NCBI RefSeq assembly: GCF_001426755.1
Contig: NZ_LMFJ01000001.1
Location: 1,173,846-1,237,845, forward strand
Source: Aeromicrobium sp. Root495
GTDB taxonomy: Bacteria > Actinomycetota > Actinomycetes > Propionibacteriales > Nocardioidaceae
Direction: 5' to 3'
Length of the DNA: 64,000 nucleotides
The notes below the pieces were generated by a model. The model did not search any database. It was given only the letters and a program-made list of their open reading frames with translations, and was not told where the DNA came from. Both the position numbers and the translations under genes were made by a program. This document shows positions 44,015-57,160 of the stretch, piece after piece. How positions within the stretch are numbered: position 1 is the first letter of the stretch; each line of letters starts with the position of its first letter.

Positions 44015-44487
44015 TGGGCGCCCGCACCAAGTACCGCAAGCGCGCCCTCGACATCCTCTTCGAGTCCGAGGCGCAGGGCACCACCACGGGCGGCACGCTG
44101 GCGCAGCGCCTCGAGATCAACGACCCGCCGGTCAATGCGTACTCGGTGCACCTCGTGGAGGGCGTCATCGCCCACGGCGAGTCCATCGACGCGCTCCTCA
44201 CCGAGCACGCCAAGGGCTGGTCGCTCGACCGCATGCCCGCGGTCGACCGCAACCTGCTGCGCATCGCCACGTTCGAGATCCTGCACGAGGACGACGTCCC
44301 CGACGCCGTCGCCGTTAACGAGGCCGTCGAGCTGGCCAAGGAGCTCAGCACCGACGAGTCACCGTCGTTCGTGAACGGTCTGCTGAGCCGCATCGTCGAG
44401 GTCAAGCCGACGCTGGGTGACCTGGCGCCGGTGCCGGCCGAGGCGTCGGACGACGTCGAGCCGTCCTCGGACGACACGGAGCTGTAG
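44014..44487 (+). CDS. nusB: Transcription antitermination factor NusB
   Basis: This 157-residue all-helical RNA-binding protein joins the NusG/NusE antitermination complex on rRNA operons. The start (GARTKYRKRALDILFESEAQG), MPAVDRNLLRIATFEIL and AVNEAVELAKELSTDESPSFVNGLLSRI are diagnostic. An acidic tail of about 25 residues follows the fold. It ends the efp operon and is followed by the tandem repeat region. Confidence 0.95.
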   Translation: MGARTKYRKRALDILFESEAQGTTTGGTLAQRLEINDPPVNAYSVHLVEGVIAHGESIDALLTEHAKGWSLDRMPAVDRNLLRIATFEILHEDDVPDAVAVNEAVELAKELSTDESPSFVNGLLSRIVEVKPTLGDLAPVPAEASDDVEPSSDDTEL

Positions 44488-44502
44488 CCCGACCGACGAA
44501 CG

Positions 44503-44691
44503 ATGAGGGTTCGTGGTCGCTGGGACGACCGCATTCCCTCATCGTTGGTCTCCGTCGTGGCAAGGATGAGGGTTCGTGGTCGCTGTGACGACCGCATTCC
44601 CTCATCGTTGGTCTCCGTCGTGGCAAGGACGAGGGGTCGGGGTCGCTGGGACGACCACGAACCCTCATCGTTCGTCCTCGGGCGGGGGTGA
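44503..44691. repeat. Three tandem 63-bp palindromic repeats between nusB and pyrR
   Basis: Units start at 44503, 44566 and 44629. Copies 1 and 2 differ by one base in 63 except at the edges; copy 3 is more divergent. Each unit is itself an inverted repeat: ATGAGGG...TGGTCG on the left against CGACC...CCCTCAT on the right, around a 6-nt centre. Because 63 is a multiple of three, open frames run through it with a 21-residue repeat on both strands; I judge these non-coding. The rest of the 299-bp gap holds the pyrR promoter and leader. Confidence 0.85.
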
Positions 44692-44721
44692 GCCGCGTCC
44701 GTCGGGGCCGATCCGCGCTGG

Positions 44722-44727
44722 TAGACT
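44722..44727 (+). promoter_or_regulatory. -10 box TAGACT of the pyr operon
   Basis: TAGACT would start transcription near 44734, giving a leader of about 53 nt that contains the PyrR-binding hairpin. The -35 region has no clear match. Confidence 0.45.
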
Positions 44728-44753
44728 CGATCCCGTTAACAGACATCCTTTAA

Positions 44754-46302
<1,549 letters not shown>

Positions 46303-46306
<4 letters not shown>

Positions 46307-47598
46307 CCGTGATCCGTCAGGTCCGCCTCCTCGGTGAGGACGTCGTCGACATCGCCATCGAGGGCGGCGTCATCACCGCCGTCGGCACCGACCTCCCGAC
46401 CGGCGACCACGACGTCGTCGACGGCCAGGGCCTCATCGCGCTGCCCGGCCTCGTCGACCTCCACACGCACCTGCGCGAGCCGGGCCGCGAGGACGCCGAG
46501 ACCGTGCGCACCGGCACCATGGCCGCTGCCCGCGGTGGCTTCACGTGCGTCCACGCCATGGCCAACACCGACCCCGTCGCCGACACCGCCGGCGTGGTCG
46601 AGCAGGTCTGGCGTCTCGGCCGCGAGGCCGGCTACTGCGACGTGCAGCCCGTCGGCGCCGTCACCGTCGGTCTGGCGGGGGAGCAGCTCGCCGAGCTGGG
46701 CGCCATGGCCGACTCCGCCGCCGGGGTCCGGGTCTTCTCCGACGACGGCAAGTGCGTCTCCGACGCCGTCCTGATGCGCCGCGCCCTGGAGTACGTGAAG
46801 GCATTCGGCGGTGTCATCGCGCAGCACGCGCAGGAGCCCCGCCTCACCGAGGGCGCCCAGATGAACGAGGGCATCCTCTCCGGCGAGCTCGGCCTCACGG
46901 GGTGGCCCGCCGCTGCCGAGGAGGCCATCGTGGCCCGCGACTGCGTGCTCGCCGCGCACGTCGGTTCTCGGCTGCACGTCTGCCACCTCTCCACGCGCGG
47001 CTCGGTCGAGATCGTGCGCTGGGCCAAGAGCAAGGGCTGGGACGTCACGGCCGAGGTCACGCCGCACCACCTGCTCCTCACCGACGAGCTCGTCCGCAGC
47101 TACGACCCCATCTACAAGGTCAACCCGCCGCTGCGCTCCGCCGACGACGTCGCCGCGGTCCGCGAGGGCCTGGCCGACGGGACGATCGACATCGTCGCCA
47201 CCGACCACGCACCGCACCCCATGGAGGACAAGGAGTGCGAGTGGAACGCCGCGGCGTTCGGCATGATCGGCCTCGAGACCGCGCTGTCGGTCGTCCAGCA
47301 GACCATGGTCGACACCGGGCTCCTCACGTGGGCCCAGGTCGCCGACCGGATGTCCACGGCCCCCGCCCGCATCGGCCGCGTCGCCGACCACGGGCGCCCC
47401 ATCGCCGTCGGCGAGCCGGCCAACGTCGTGCTCTACGACCCCGCGGCCACCCGCGTCGTCGAGCCGGCCGACACGGCCTCCCTCTCGCGCAACACCCCCT
47501 ACCGCGGCCACGAGCTGCCCGGACGCGTCGTCGCCACCTTCCTGCGCGGCCACGCCACGGTGCTCGACGGCGCCCTCACCGAAGGAGTCCCCGCATGA
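46303..47598 (+). CDS. pyrC: Dihydroorotase (type I)
   Basis: This 431-residue zinc amidohydrolase closes carbamoyl aspartate to dihydroorotate. Metal ligands are in [12 protein letters not shown] (H-x-H), the His of [10 protein letters not shown], and the Asp of [15 protein letters not shown]. Length and placement after pyrB fit type I. Overlaps both neighbours by 4 bp. Confidence 0.96.
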
Positions 47599-48736
47599 GC
47601 GCCCCCCAGGAAGCGATCCTCGTCCTCGAGGACGGCCGCACCTTCCGCGGTGAGTCCTACGGGGCCACCGGCACCACGATCGCCGAGATCGTCTTCGCCA
47701 CCGGCATGACCGGGTACCAGGAGACCATCACCGACCCCTCGTACCGCGGCCAGATCGTGGTCATGACGGCGCCGCACATCGGCAACACCGGCGTCAACGA
47801 CGAGGACTTCGAGTCGCGCCGGGTGTGGGTCGACGGCTACGTCGTCCGCGAGCCCTCGCGCGTGCGCAGCAGCTGGCGCGCCAACAAGAGCCTCGACGAC
47901 CTCCTCACCGAGCAGGGCGTCGTCGGCATCAGCGGCGTCGACACGCGTGCTCTCACGCGCCACCTGCGCGAGCGGGGCTCCATGCGGGCCGCCATCAGCA
48001 CCGAGCACAGCGACGTCGAGGCGCTCGCGCGGCTCGTCAACGACGCGCCCACCATGGAGGGCGCCAACTTCCTCGCCGACGTGACCACGCCCGAGGCGTA
48101 CGTCGTCCCGGCGCAGGGGGAGAAGCGCTACACCGTCGCGGCCATCGACCTCGGCATCAAGGGCATGACGCCTCGCCGGCTGGCCGAGCGCGGCATCGAG
48201 GTGCACGTCCTGCCCGCCACCTCCACGATCGAGGACGTGCTCGCCGTCGCTCCCGACGGCGTCTTCATGTCCAACGGCCCCGGCGACCCGTCCACCGCCG
48301 ACCACGTCGTTGGCGTGCTGCGCGAGGTCCTCGACCGCAAGATCCCCTACTTCGGCATCTGCCTCGGCAACCAGATGCTCGGCCGGGCGCTCGGTCGCGG
48401 CACCTACAAGCTCAAGTACGGCCACCGCGGGATCAACCAGCCCGTGCAGGACCGCACCACCGGCAAGGTCGAGATCACGAGCCAGAACCACGGCTTCGCG
48501 GTCGACGCCCCGCTCGACGGCACCTTCGAGACGCCCTACGGCGACGCGCACGTGACCCACGTCGGGCTCAACGACCAGGTCGTCGAGGGCATCGCGCTCG
48601 TCGACGGCCCGGCGTTCAGCGTCCAGTACCACCCCGAGGCCGCGGCCGGACCCCACGACGCCGCCTACCTGTTCGACCGCTTCGTCGAGCTCATGGACAC
48701 CCACCCGAGCCCCCACTCCAGCAAGGTGACTGCCTG

Positions 48737-48737
<1 letters not shown>
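47595..48737 (+). CDS. carA: Carbamoyl-phosphate synthase small (glutaminase) chain
   Basis: This 380-residue subunit releases ammonia from glutamine for CarB. The N-terminal CPSase domain ([25 protein letters not shown]) and class I glutaminase domain with nucleophile Cys in [12 protein letters not shown] and the His/Glu of [12 protein letters not shown] are intact. Product feeds both arginine and pyrimidine pathways. Stop overlaps carB start by 1 bp. Confidence 0.97.
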
Positions 48738-52053
<3,316 letters not shown>

Positions 52054-52057
<4 letters not shown>

Positions 52058-52878
52058 GCTTCGGCTCGCGGGCCCGGGCGGCCATCGACGCGTACGGGCC
52101 GGCCTGCATCGGCATCGACCCCCACAGCTCGCTGCTGGAGGCGTGGGGCCTCGGTGACGACCTCGACGGGCTCGAGCGCTTCGCCGCCACGTGCGTCGAG
52201 GCGTTCGCCGGGAAGGTCGGCTTCGTGAAGCCTCAGTCGGCGTTCTTCGAGCGCTTCGGGTCGGCCGGCGTGGCCGTCCTGGAGCGCACCATCCAGGACC
52301 TGCGCCACACCGGGTCGCTCGTGGTGCTCGACGTCAAGCGCGGCGACATCGGCAGCACGGCGGCGGCCTACGCCGACGCCTACCTCGACGAGGACAGCCC
52401 GATGTGTGCCGACGCCGTCACGGTGAGCCCGTTCCTGGGGTTCGGCTCGCTGGCGCCGTTCCTCGCCGCGGCGGAGAAGAACGACGGCGGGGTCTTCGTC
52501 CTCGCTCTCACCTCCAACCCCGAGGGCCCGGAGGTCCAGCACGCCCGCACCGACGGCCCGGGGGAGCGGACGGTGGCCGGCACGATGCTCGACCACCTGC
52601 GCGACGCCAACGCCGGGGCCACCCCCATGGGCTCGTACGGGGCCGTCGTCGGCGCCACGATCGGCTCCACCGACGAGGACCTCGACATCAACGGACCGCT
52701 CCTCGTCCCCGGGTACGGCGCCCAGGGCGGCACGGTCGACGACCTGCGCCGGTTGTTCGGCGACGTGTCGGCCAACGTGCTTCCCTCGACGTCGCGCGGA
52801 GTCCTCGCCGCCGGACCCGACGTGACGGCGCTGCGGGATGCGGCGCTCCGCACCAACGACGAGCTGCGTGGCTTGTAG
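52054..52878 (+). CDS. pyrF: Orotidine 5'-phosphate decarboxylase (type 2)
   Basis: This 274-residue enzyme makes UMP, the last step of the operon's pathway. The catalytic segment [21 protein letters not shown] (Lys and Asp), the early [15 protein letters not shown] and [15 protein letters not shown] are marks of the longer type 2 subfamily, common in actinobacteria. pyrD is not in this operon or window. Its TAG stop codon is part of a TAGGCT -10 box for the next gene. Confidence 0.95.
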
Positions 52879-52881
52879 GCT
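52876..52881 (+). promoter_or_regulatory. -10 box TAGGCT before the lipoprotein gene at 52912
   Basis: TAGGCT ends 6 nt before an in-frame GTG at 52888 and 30 nt before the ATG at 52912, which has AGGAGG. The mRNA may therefore be leaderless from the GTG or carry a short leader to the ATG. Confidence 0.45.
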
Positions 52882-52911
52882 CTGCGCGTGACGACCCCAG
52901 GAGGAACCTCG

Positions 52912-53346
52912 ATGAAGCGTCTGGCGCTCGGTCTCGCGGCCGCAGGCATGTCCGCGGTCGTGCTCGCCGGCTGTGGTGGCGGGGGCAACCCCTACTGCGA
53001 CACGGTCGAGAAGAGCACCGACACGCTCAACAGCTTCGGCAAGACCAAGTCGAACGCGGCGTACACCAAGTACGCCTCCACGTTCCGGGCCATCGCCAAG
53101 GAGTCACCCACCACGGTCAAGGACGACTGGACCGCTTTGGCCAAGGCCACCGACACCGTCCTGGCCGCGCAGAAGGACGTCGGGCTCAGGCTCGAGCAGA
53201 TGACGTCGGCCGCCGCCGTCAAGAAGCTCAGCACGGCCGACCTCAAGAAGCTCAACACGGCCTACAAGGCGTTCAACGCCACCAACGACCAGCGCACGGC
53301 CGTCGTGAAGAATGTGAAGCAGGAGTGCAAGATCACCCTCACGTGA
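52912..53346 (+). CDS. Small lipoprotein of unknown function (paralogue of 20231-20680)
   Basis: This 144-residue protein has a lipoprotein signal (MKRLALGLAAAGMSAVVLAGC) and a helical, lysine-rich mature part with cysteines near its ends (PYCDTV and ECKITL). It shares the layout of the lipoprotein at 20231: lipobox, an early YC, a helical body with ALAKATDTVLAAQKD-like heptads and a C-terminal CK segment. ATG 52912 is chosen because AGGAGG lies 7 nt upstream and the N-terminus matches its paralogue; the in-frame GTG at 52888 would add 8 residues. Function unknown. Confidence 0.85.
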   Translation: MKRLALGLAAAGMSAVVLAGCGGGGNPYCDTVEKSTDTLNSFGKTKSNAAYTKYASTFRAIAKESPTTVKDDWTALAKATDTVLAAQKDVGLRLEQMTSAAAVKKLSTADLKKLNTAYKAFNATNDQRTAVVKNVKQECKITLT

Positions 53347-53395
53347 TCGGACCCGTCCGTCCCGCTCCTACCCGCCCTCCAGAGAGGTGTACGTC

Positions 53396-53719
53396 GTGGC
53401 ACTGCCCAAGCTGACGCCCGAGCAGCGTCAAGCTGCGCTCGACAAGGCCGCCCAGGCCCGTCGCCTGCGTGCCGAGGTCAAGAACCGCCTGAAGAACTCC
53501 GGTGCGAGCCTGGCCGAGGTCATCCAGGAGTCCAAGGCCAACGAGGTCATCGCCAAGCTCAAGGTCGTCGACCTGCTGCAGTCCATGCCCGGCGTGGGCA
53601 AGGTGCGGGCGCAGGAGATCATGAACCGCATCGGCATCGCGGAGTCGCGCCGGCTCCGGGGGCTGGGGGCCAACCAGATCCAGGCCCTCCTGCGCGAGTT
53701 CGGGCATCGTGACCGCTGA
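53396..53719 (+). CDS. mihF: Mycobacterial-type integration host factor mIHF
   Basis: This 107-residue nucleoid protein closely follows mycobacterial mIHF: a basic N-terminal helix ([21 protein letters not shown]), then the helix-two-turn-helix DNA-binding part with [18 protein letters not shown] and [15 protein letters not shown]. It bends DNA and affects chromosome organisation and gene expression; it is required for phage L5 integration in mycobacteria. GTG 53396 with AGAGAGG 8 nt upstream is chosen over GTG 53387. It overlaps gmk by 11 bp, the order pyrF–mihF–gmk–rpoZ being standard. Confidence 0.93.
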   Translation: MALPKLTPEQRQAALDKAAQARRLRAEVKNRLKNSGASLAEVIQESKANEVIAKLKVVDLLQSMPGVGKVRAQEIMNRIGIAESRRLRGLGANQIQALLREFGHRDR

Positions 53720-54293
53720 GCACCACCCCACGCGGTCCAGGCTCGTCGTCCTCGCCGGTCCCACCGCGGTGGGCAAGGGCACGGTCGCGGCCTGCATCCG
53801 GGAGCAGCACCCCGACATCTGGATCTCGGTCTCGGCCACCACGCGAGCGCCGCGGCCCGGTGAGATCGACGGCGTGCACTACCACTTCGTGAGCCACGAG
53901 GAGTTCGACCACCTGGTCGCGACCGACGGCCTGCTGGAGTGGGCCGTCGTGCACGGACGCAACCGCTACGGCACGCCGCGGGCGGCCGTCGAGGAGCAGC
54001 TGGAGGCCGGTCGGCCCGCGCTCCTGGAGATCGACCTGCAGGGCGCCCGGCAGGTCCGCGAGCGCATGCCCGACGCCCTGATGTGCTTCCTGGCCCCGCC
54101 CAGCTTCGAGGAGTTGGAGCGCCGGCTCGTCGGTCGCGGCACCGAGGACGCCGAGGAGCGGGAGCGCCGTCTGCGCACCGCCCGCGAGGAGCTGGCGGCC
54201 GAGAGCGAGTTCGACGTGACGATCGTCAACACCGATGTCCCGACCGCGTGCCGTGAGTTGGTAGACTTGTTCAGTTCGCGCACTTCGTCGTGA
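53709..54293 (+). CDS. gmk: Guanylate kinase
   Basis: This 194-residue kinase phosphorylates GMP to GDP. The P-loop reads GPTAVGKGT, a slight variant of the usual GPSGxGK form; the GMP-binding [22 protein letters not shown] and [15 protein letters not shown], and the lid [17 protein letters not shown] are present. Normal length. The rpoZ promoter lies inside its 3' end. Confidence 0.95.
   Translation: MTAEHHPTRSRLVVLAGPTAVGKGTVAACIREQHPDIWISVSATTRAPRPGEIDGVHYHFVSHEEFDHLVATDGLLEWAVVHGRNRYGTPRAAVEEQLEAGRPALLEIDLQGARQVRERMPDALMCFLAPPSFEELERRLVGRGTEDAEERERRLRTAREELAAESEFDVTIVNTDVPTACRELVDLFSSRTSS
54262..54267 (+). promoter_or_regulatory. -10 box TAGACT, probable rpoZ promoter inside gmk
   Basis: TAGACT in the last codons of gmk would start transcription near 54274, giving a leader of about 50 nt before the rpoZ GTG at 54326. 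No strong -35 box is visible. Confidence 0.4.
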
Positions 54294-54325
54294 ACCATCC
54301 GTACACCGAATCTCTGCGAGGCCTT

Positions 54326-54604
54326 GTGACCACCACGCGTTCAGCTGCCGAGGGCATCACCAACCCGCCCATCGACGACCTGCTCGACAAGGCGGACTCC
54401 AAGTACAAGCTCGTCCTGTACAGCGCCAAGCGCGCCCGCCAGATCAACGCCTACTACTCGCAGCTCGGCGAGGGCCTGCTCGAGTACGTCGGCCCCCTGC
54501 TCGAGACCGGTGTCCAGGAGAAGCCGCTGTCGATCGCGCTCCGCGAGATCAACGCCGACCTGCTGACCGCCGAGGACATCGAGCCCGAGGACGAGCAGAA
54601 GTAA
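54326..54604 (+). CDS. rpoZ: RNA polymerase omega subunit
   Basis: This 92-residue subunit helps assemble RNA polymerase by folding the beta' chain. The conserved stretch [22 protein letters not shown], then [25 protein letters not shown] and [11 protein letters not shown] identify it. GTG 54326 with GAGG just upstream gives a Streptomyces-like N-terminus; an in-frame GTG at 54290 would add 12 residues. It is followed after 10 bp by coaBC. Confidence 0.95.
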   Translation: MTTTRSAAEGITNPPIDDLLDKADSKYKLVLYSAKRARQINAYYSQLGEGLLEYVGPLLETGVQEKPLSIALREINADLLTAEDIEPEDEQK

Positions 54605-54614
54605 GGCTCCGCAC

Positions 54615-55829
54615 GTGATCGTGCTGGGTGTCGCCGGGGGCATCGCCGCGTACAAGGCGGCGCTGCTCCTGCGTCTCTTCACCGAGGAGGGGCACGACGT
54701 CCGCGTCGTGCCCACCGAGGCGGCGCTGGAGTTCGTCGGCGCCCCCACGTGGGAGGCCCTCAGCGGCCACCCCGTCGCCACGGGCGTCTTCCACGACGTC
54801 CCGCGCGTCCCGCACGTGAGGCTGGGCCAGGAGGCCGAGCTCGTGGTCGTCGCGCCGGCCACGGCCAACACGCTCGCCAAGGCGGCCCACGGCCTGGCCG
54901 ACGACCTCCTCACCAACACGCTGCTCACCACGCGTGGCCCGGTCGTCTTCGCGCCGGCCATGCACACCGAGATGTGGGAGAACGCGGCCACGCAGGCCAA
55001 CGTCGCCACGCTCCGCTCGCGTGGCCACGTCGTCATCGAGCCCGCCACCGGTCGTCTCACCGGCAAGGACACGGGCGCCGGGCGTCTGCCCGAGCCCGAG
55101 GCCATCCACGCCGTGTGCACGCAGGTGCTCCAGGGGCGCGGGCTCGACCTCCAGGGTCGCCACGTCGTGGTCTCCGCCGGCGGCACCCGTGAGTTCCTCG
55201 ACCCCGTCCGCTACCTGGGCAACCGGTCCTCGGGGCTGCAGGGCTACGCCTTGGCCCAGGCCGCCGTCGCCCGTGGCGCCACCGTCACGCTCGTGGCCGC
55301 CAACGTGAGCCTGCCCGACCCCGCCGGCGCCACGATCGTCCGCGTCACCTCCACCGAGGAGCTGCGGCAGGCCGTGGTGGAGGCAGCCGCCGAGGCCGAC
55401 GCCGTCGTCATGGCGGCCGCCCCTGCCGACTTCCGCCCCGACACCCTCGTCGGCTCCAAGATCAAGAAGTCGCACGACGGCACCACGCCCGTCATCACCC
55501 TCGTCGAGAACCCCGACATCCTGGCCGAGCTCGTGCGGTCCCGCACCGGCAAGGCGCCCGTCATCGTCGGCTTCGCGGCCGAGACCGGCGACGAGAACGG
55601 CACGGTCCTCGACCACGCCAGGGCCAAGCTGGAGCGCAAGGGCTGCGACCTGCTCGTCGTCAACGACGTGAGCAACGAGCAGGTGTTCGGGCGCACCGAC
55701 AACGAGGCCGTCATCCTCGGCGCCGACGGCTCGGCCAGGCCGGTGGCCCGCGGTCCGAAGATCGATCTGGCCCATGCCATCTGGGACGAGGCCGTCCAGC
55801 GTCTGGAACGACCGTCACCCTTGCCGTGA
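54615..55829 (+). CDS. coaBC: Bifunctional phosphopantothenoylcysteine decarboxylase/synthetase
   Basis: This 404-residue enzyme performs two steps of coenzyme A synthesis. The N-terminal CoaC flavoprotein half shows GVAGGIAAYKAALLLR, the APATANTLAKAAHGLADDL loop and PAMHTEMW, where His replaces the Asn of the E. coli motif, as in mycobacteria. The CoaB half starts with VVSAGGTREFLDPVRYLGNRSSG and has the SKIKKSHDG motif. Length is normal. GTG start. Confidence 0.96.
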   Translation: MIVLGVAGGIAAYKAALLLRLFTEEGHDVRVVPTEAALEFVGAPTWEALSGHPVATGVFHDVPRVPHVRLGQEAELVVVAPATANTLAKAAHGLADDLLTNTLLTTRGPVVFAPAMHTEMWENAATQANVATLRSRGHVVIEPATGRLTGKDTGAGRLPEPEAIHAVCTQVLQGRGLDLQGRHVVVSAGGTREFLDPVRYLGNRSSGLQGYALAQAAVARGATVTLVAANVSLPDPAGATIVRVTSTEELRQAVVEAAAEADAVVMAAAPADFRPDTLVGSKIKKSHDGTTPVITLVENPDILAELVRSRTGKAPVIVGFAAETGDENGTVLDHARAKLERKGCDLLVVNDVSNEQVFGRTDNEAVILGADGSARPVARGPKIDLAHAIWDEAVQRLERPSPLP

Positions 55830-55837
55830 GCCGTCGT

Positions 55838-55843
55838 TAGACT
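55838..55843 (+). promoter_or_regulatory. -10 box TAGACT of metK
   Basis: TAGACT in the 66-bp gap before metK would give a leader of about 46 nt with an AGGAG ribosome site. The leader is too short for a known SAM riboswitch and none was recognised. Confidence 0.4.
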
Positions 55844-55895
55844 CACCGAAGCCGCAGTGCAGATCCCCACCCCTACCGATCCCAGGAGTACCTGA

Positions 55896-57083
55896 GTGAG
55901 CCGCTTGTTCACGTCCGAGTCCGTCACCGAGGGCCACCCGGACAAGATCGCTGACCAGATCAGCGACAGCATCCTCGACGCCCTGCTCGCCCAGGACCCC
56001 AAGAGTCGCGTCGCGGCCGAGACCTTCGTGACCACGGGCATGGTGCTCGTCGGTGGCGAGGTCACCACCGAGGCCTACGTCGACATCGCGCGCATCGCGC
56101 GTGACCGCGTCCTCGAGATCGGCTACGACTCCTCCACCAAGGGCTTCGACGGAGAGTCCTGCGCCGTGCAGGTCACCCTCGACGCGCAGAGCCCCGACAT
56201 CGCCCAGGGCGTCGACAAGGCCGAGGAGGCCCGCGTCGGCGGTGCCACCGATCCGCTCGACCTCCAGGGTGCCGGCGACCAGGGCCTCATGTTCGGCTTC
56301 GCCGTCGACGAGACGCCCGAGCTCATGCCGCTGCCCATCACCATCGCCCACCGTCTGGCCGAGCAGCTCACCGCGGTGCGTAAGGACGGCACGCTGCCGT
56401 ACCTGCGTCCTGACGGCAAGACCCAGGTCACCATCGAGTACGACGAGAACGACAAGCCCGTCCGCGTCGAGGCCATCGTCGTCTCCACGCAGCACGAGGA
56501 CGGTGTCGACCTCGAGACCCAGCTCCCGGGCGACCTCAAGAAGCACGTCATCGACGCGGTCCTGAGCCAGTACGACATCGACTCCTCGGACTACCGTCTG
56601 CACATCAACCCCACGGGCAAGTTCGTCATCGGCGGACCCATGGGCGATGCCGGCCTCACCGGCCGCAAGATCATCGTCGACACCTACGGCGGCTACGCCC
56701 GTCACGGTGGCGGCGCCTTCTCGGGCAAGGACCCGAGCAAGGTCGACCGCTCGGCCGCCTACGCCATGCGCTGGGTCGCCAAGAACGTCGTCGCCGCGGG
56801 CCTGGCCACCAAGGTCGAGGTCCAGGTCGCGTACGCCATCGGCGTCTCCAAGCCGGTCGGCTTCTACGTCGACACCTACGGCACCGAGGTCGTCCCGGTC
56901 GACAAGATCCGTGAGGCCGTGCTCGAGGTTTTCGACCTGCGCCCCGGCGCGATCGTCCGCGACCTCGACCTGCTGCGTCCCATCTACGCGCAGACCGCCG
57001 CGTACGGCCACTTCGGCCGTGCAGGTCTGCCGTGGGAGGAGACCAACCGCGCCGACGCCCTCCGCGCCGCCGCCGGTCTCTGA
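55896..57083 (+). CDS. metK: S-adenosylmethionine synthase
   Basis: This 395-residue enzyme makes SAM from methionine and ATP. Signatures: [19 protein letters not shown] at the start, [21 protein letters not shown], and [18 protein letters not shown] in the P-loop-like region. Length is standard. GTG start with AGGAG upstream. A strong hairpin terminator follows the gene. Confidence 0.97.
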   Translation: MSRLFTSESVTEGHPDKIADQISDSILDALLAQDPKSRVAAETFVTTGMVLVGGEVTTEAYVDIARIARDRVLEIGYDSSTKGFDGESCAVQVTLDAQSPDIAQGVDKAEEARVGGATDPLDLQGAGDQGLMFGFAVDETPELMPLPITIAHRLAEQLTAVRKDGTLPYLRPDGKTQVTIEYDENDKPVRVEAIVVSTQHEDGVDLETQLPGDLKKHVIDAVLSQYDIDSSDYRLHINPTGKFVIGGPMGDAGLTGRKIIVDTYGGYARHGGGAFSGKDPSKVDRSAAYAMRWVAKNVVAAGLATKVEVQVAYAIGVSKPVGFYVDTYGTEVVPVDKIREAVLEVFDLRPGAIVRDLDLLRPIYAQTAAYGHFGRAGLPWEETNRADALRAAAGL

Positions 57084-57094
57084 GCTGAACGCCT

Positions 57095-57128
57095 CGAAGG
57101 CCCCCGTCCTCACGGACGGGGGCCTTCG
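57095..57128 (+). terminator. Hairpin terminator after metK
   Basis: A perfect 15-bp stem, CGAAGGCCCCCGTCC (57095-57109) with its complement at 57114-57128, closes a TCAC loop. It starts 11 nt after the metK stop. There is no T-run, but stems of this kind commonly end transcripts in GC-rich actinobacteria. Confidence 0.8.
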
Positions 57129-57147
57129 TCATGTCAGGACCGGTTGA

Positions 57148-57153
57148 TAGAAC
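57148..57153 (+). promoter_or_regulatory. -10-like box TAGAAC of priA
   Basis: TAGAAC (followed by T) ends 7 nt before the GTG at 57161. It supports that GTG over the GTG-like alternatives upstream and a leaderless mRNA, though the last base departs from the TANNNT pattern. Confidence 0.35.
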
Positions 57154-57160
57154 TTGGGCC

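Noticed and set aside
44503..44691. Open reading frame of 62 codons made of three 21-residue repeats
   Set aside because: The frame stays open only because a 63-bp DNA repeat is a multiple of three; the other strand and another frame are open too, and no ribosome site fits.
44503..44691. CRISPR-like array
   Set aside because: Direct repeats are contiguous with no spacers between them and no cas genes are present.
55830..55895. SAM riboswitch before metK
   Set aside because: The leader after the -10 box is about 46 nt, too short for the known classes, and no conserved core was seen.
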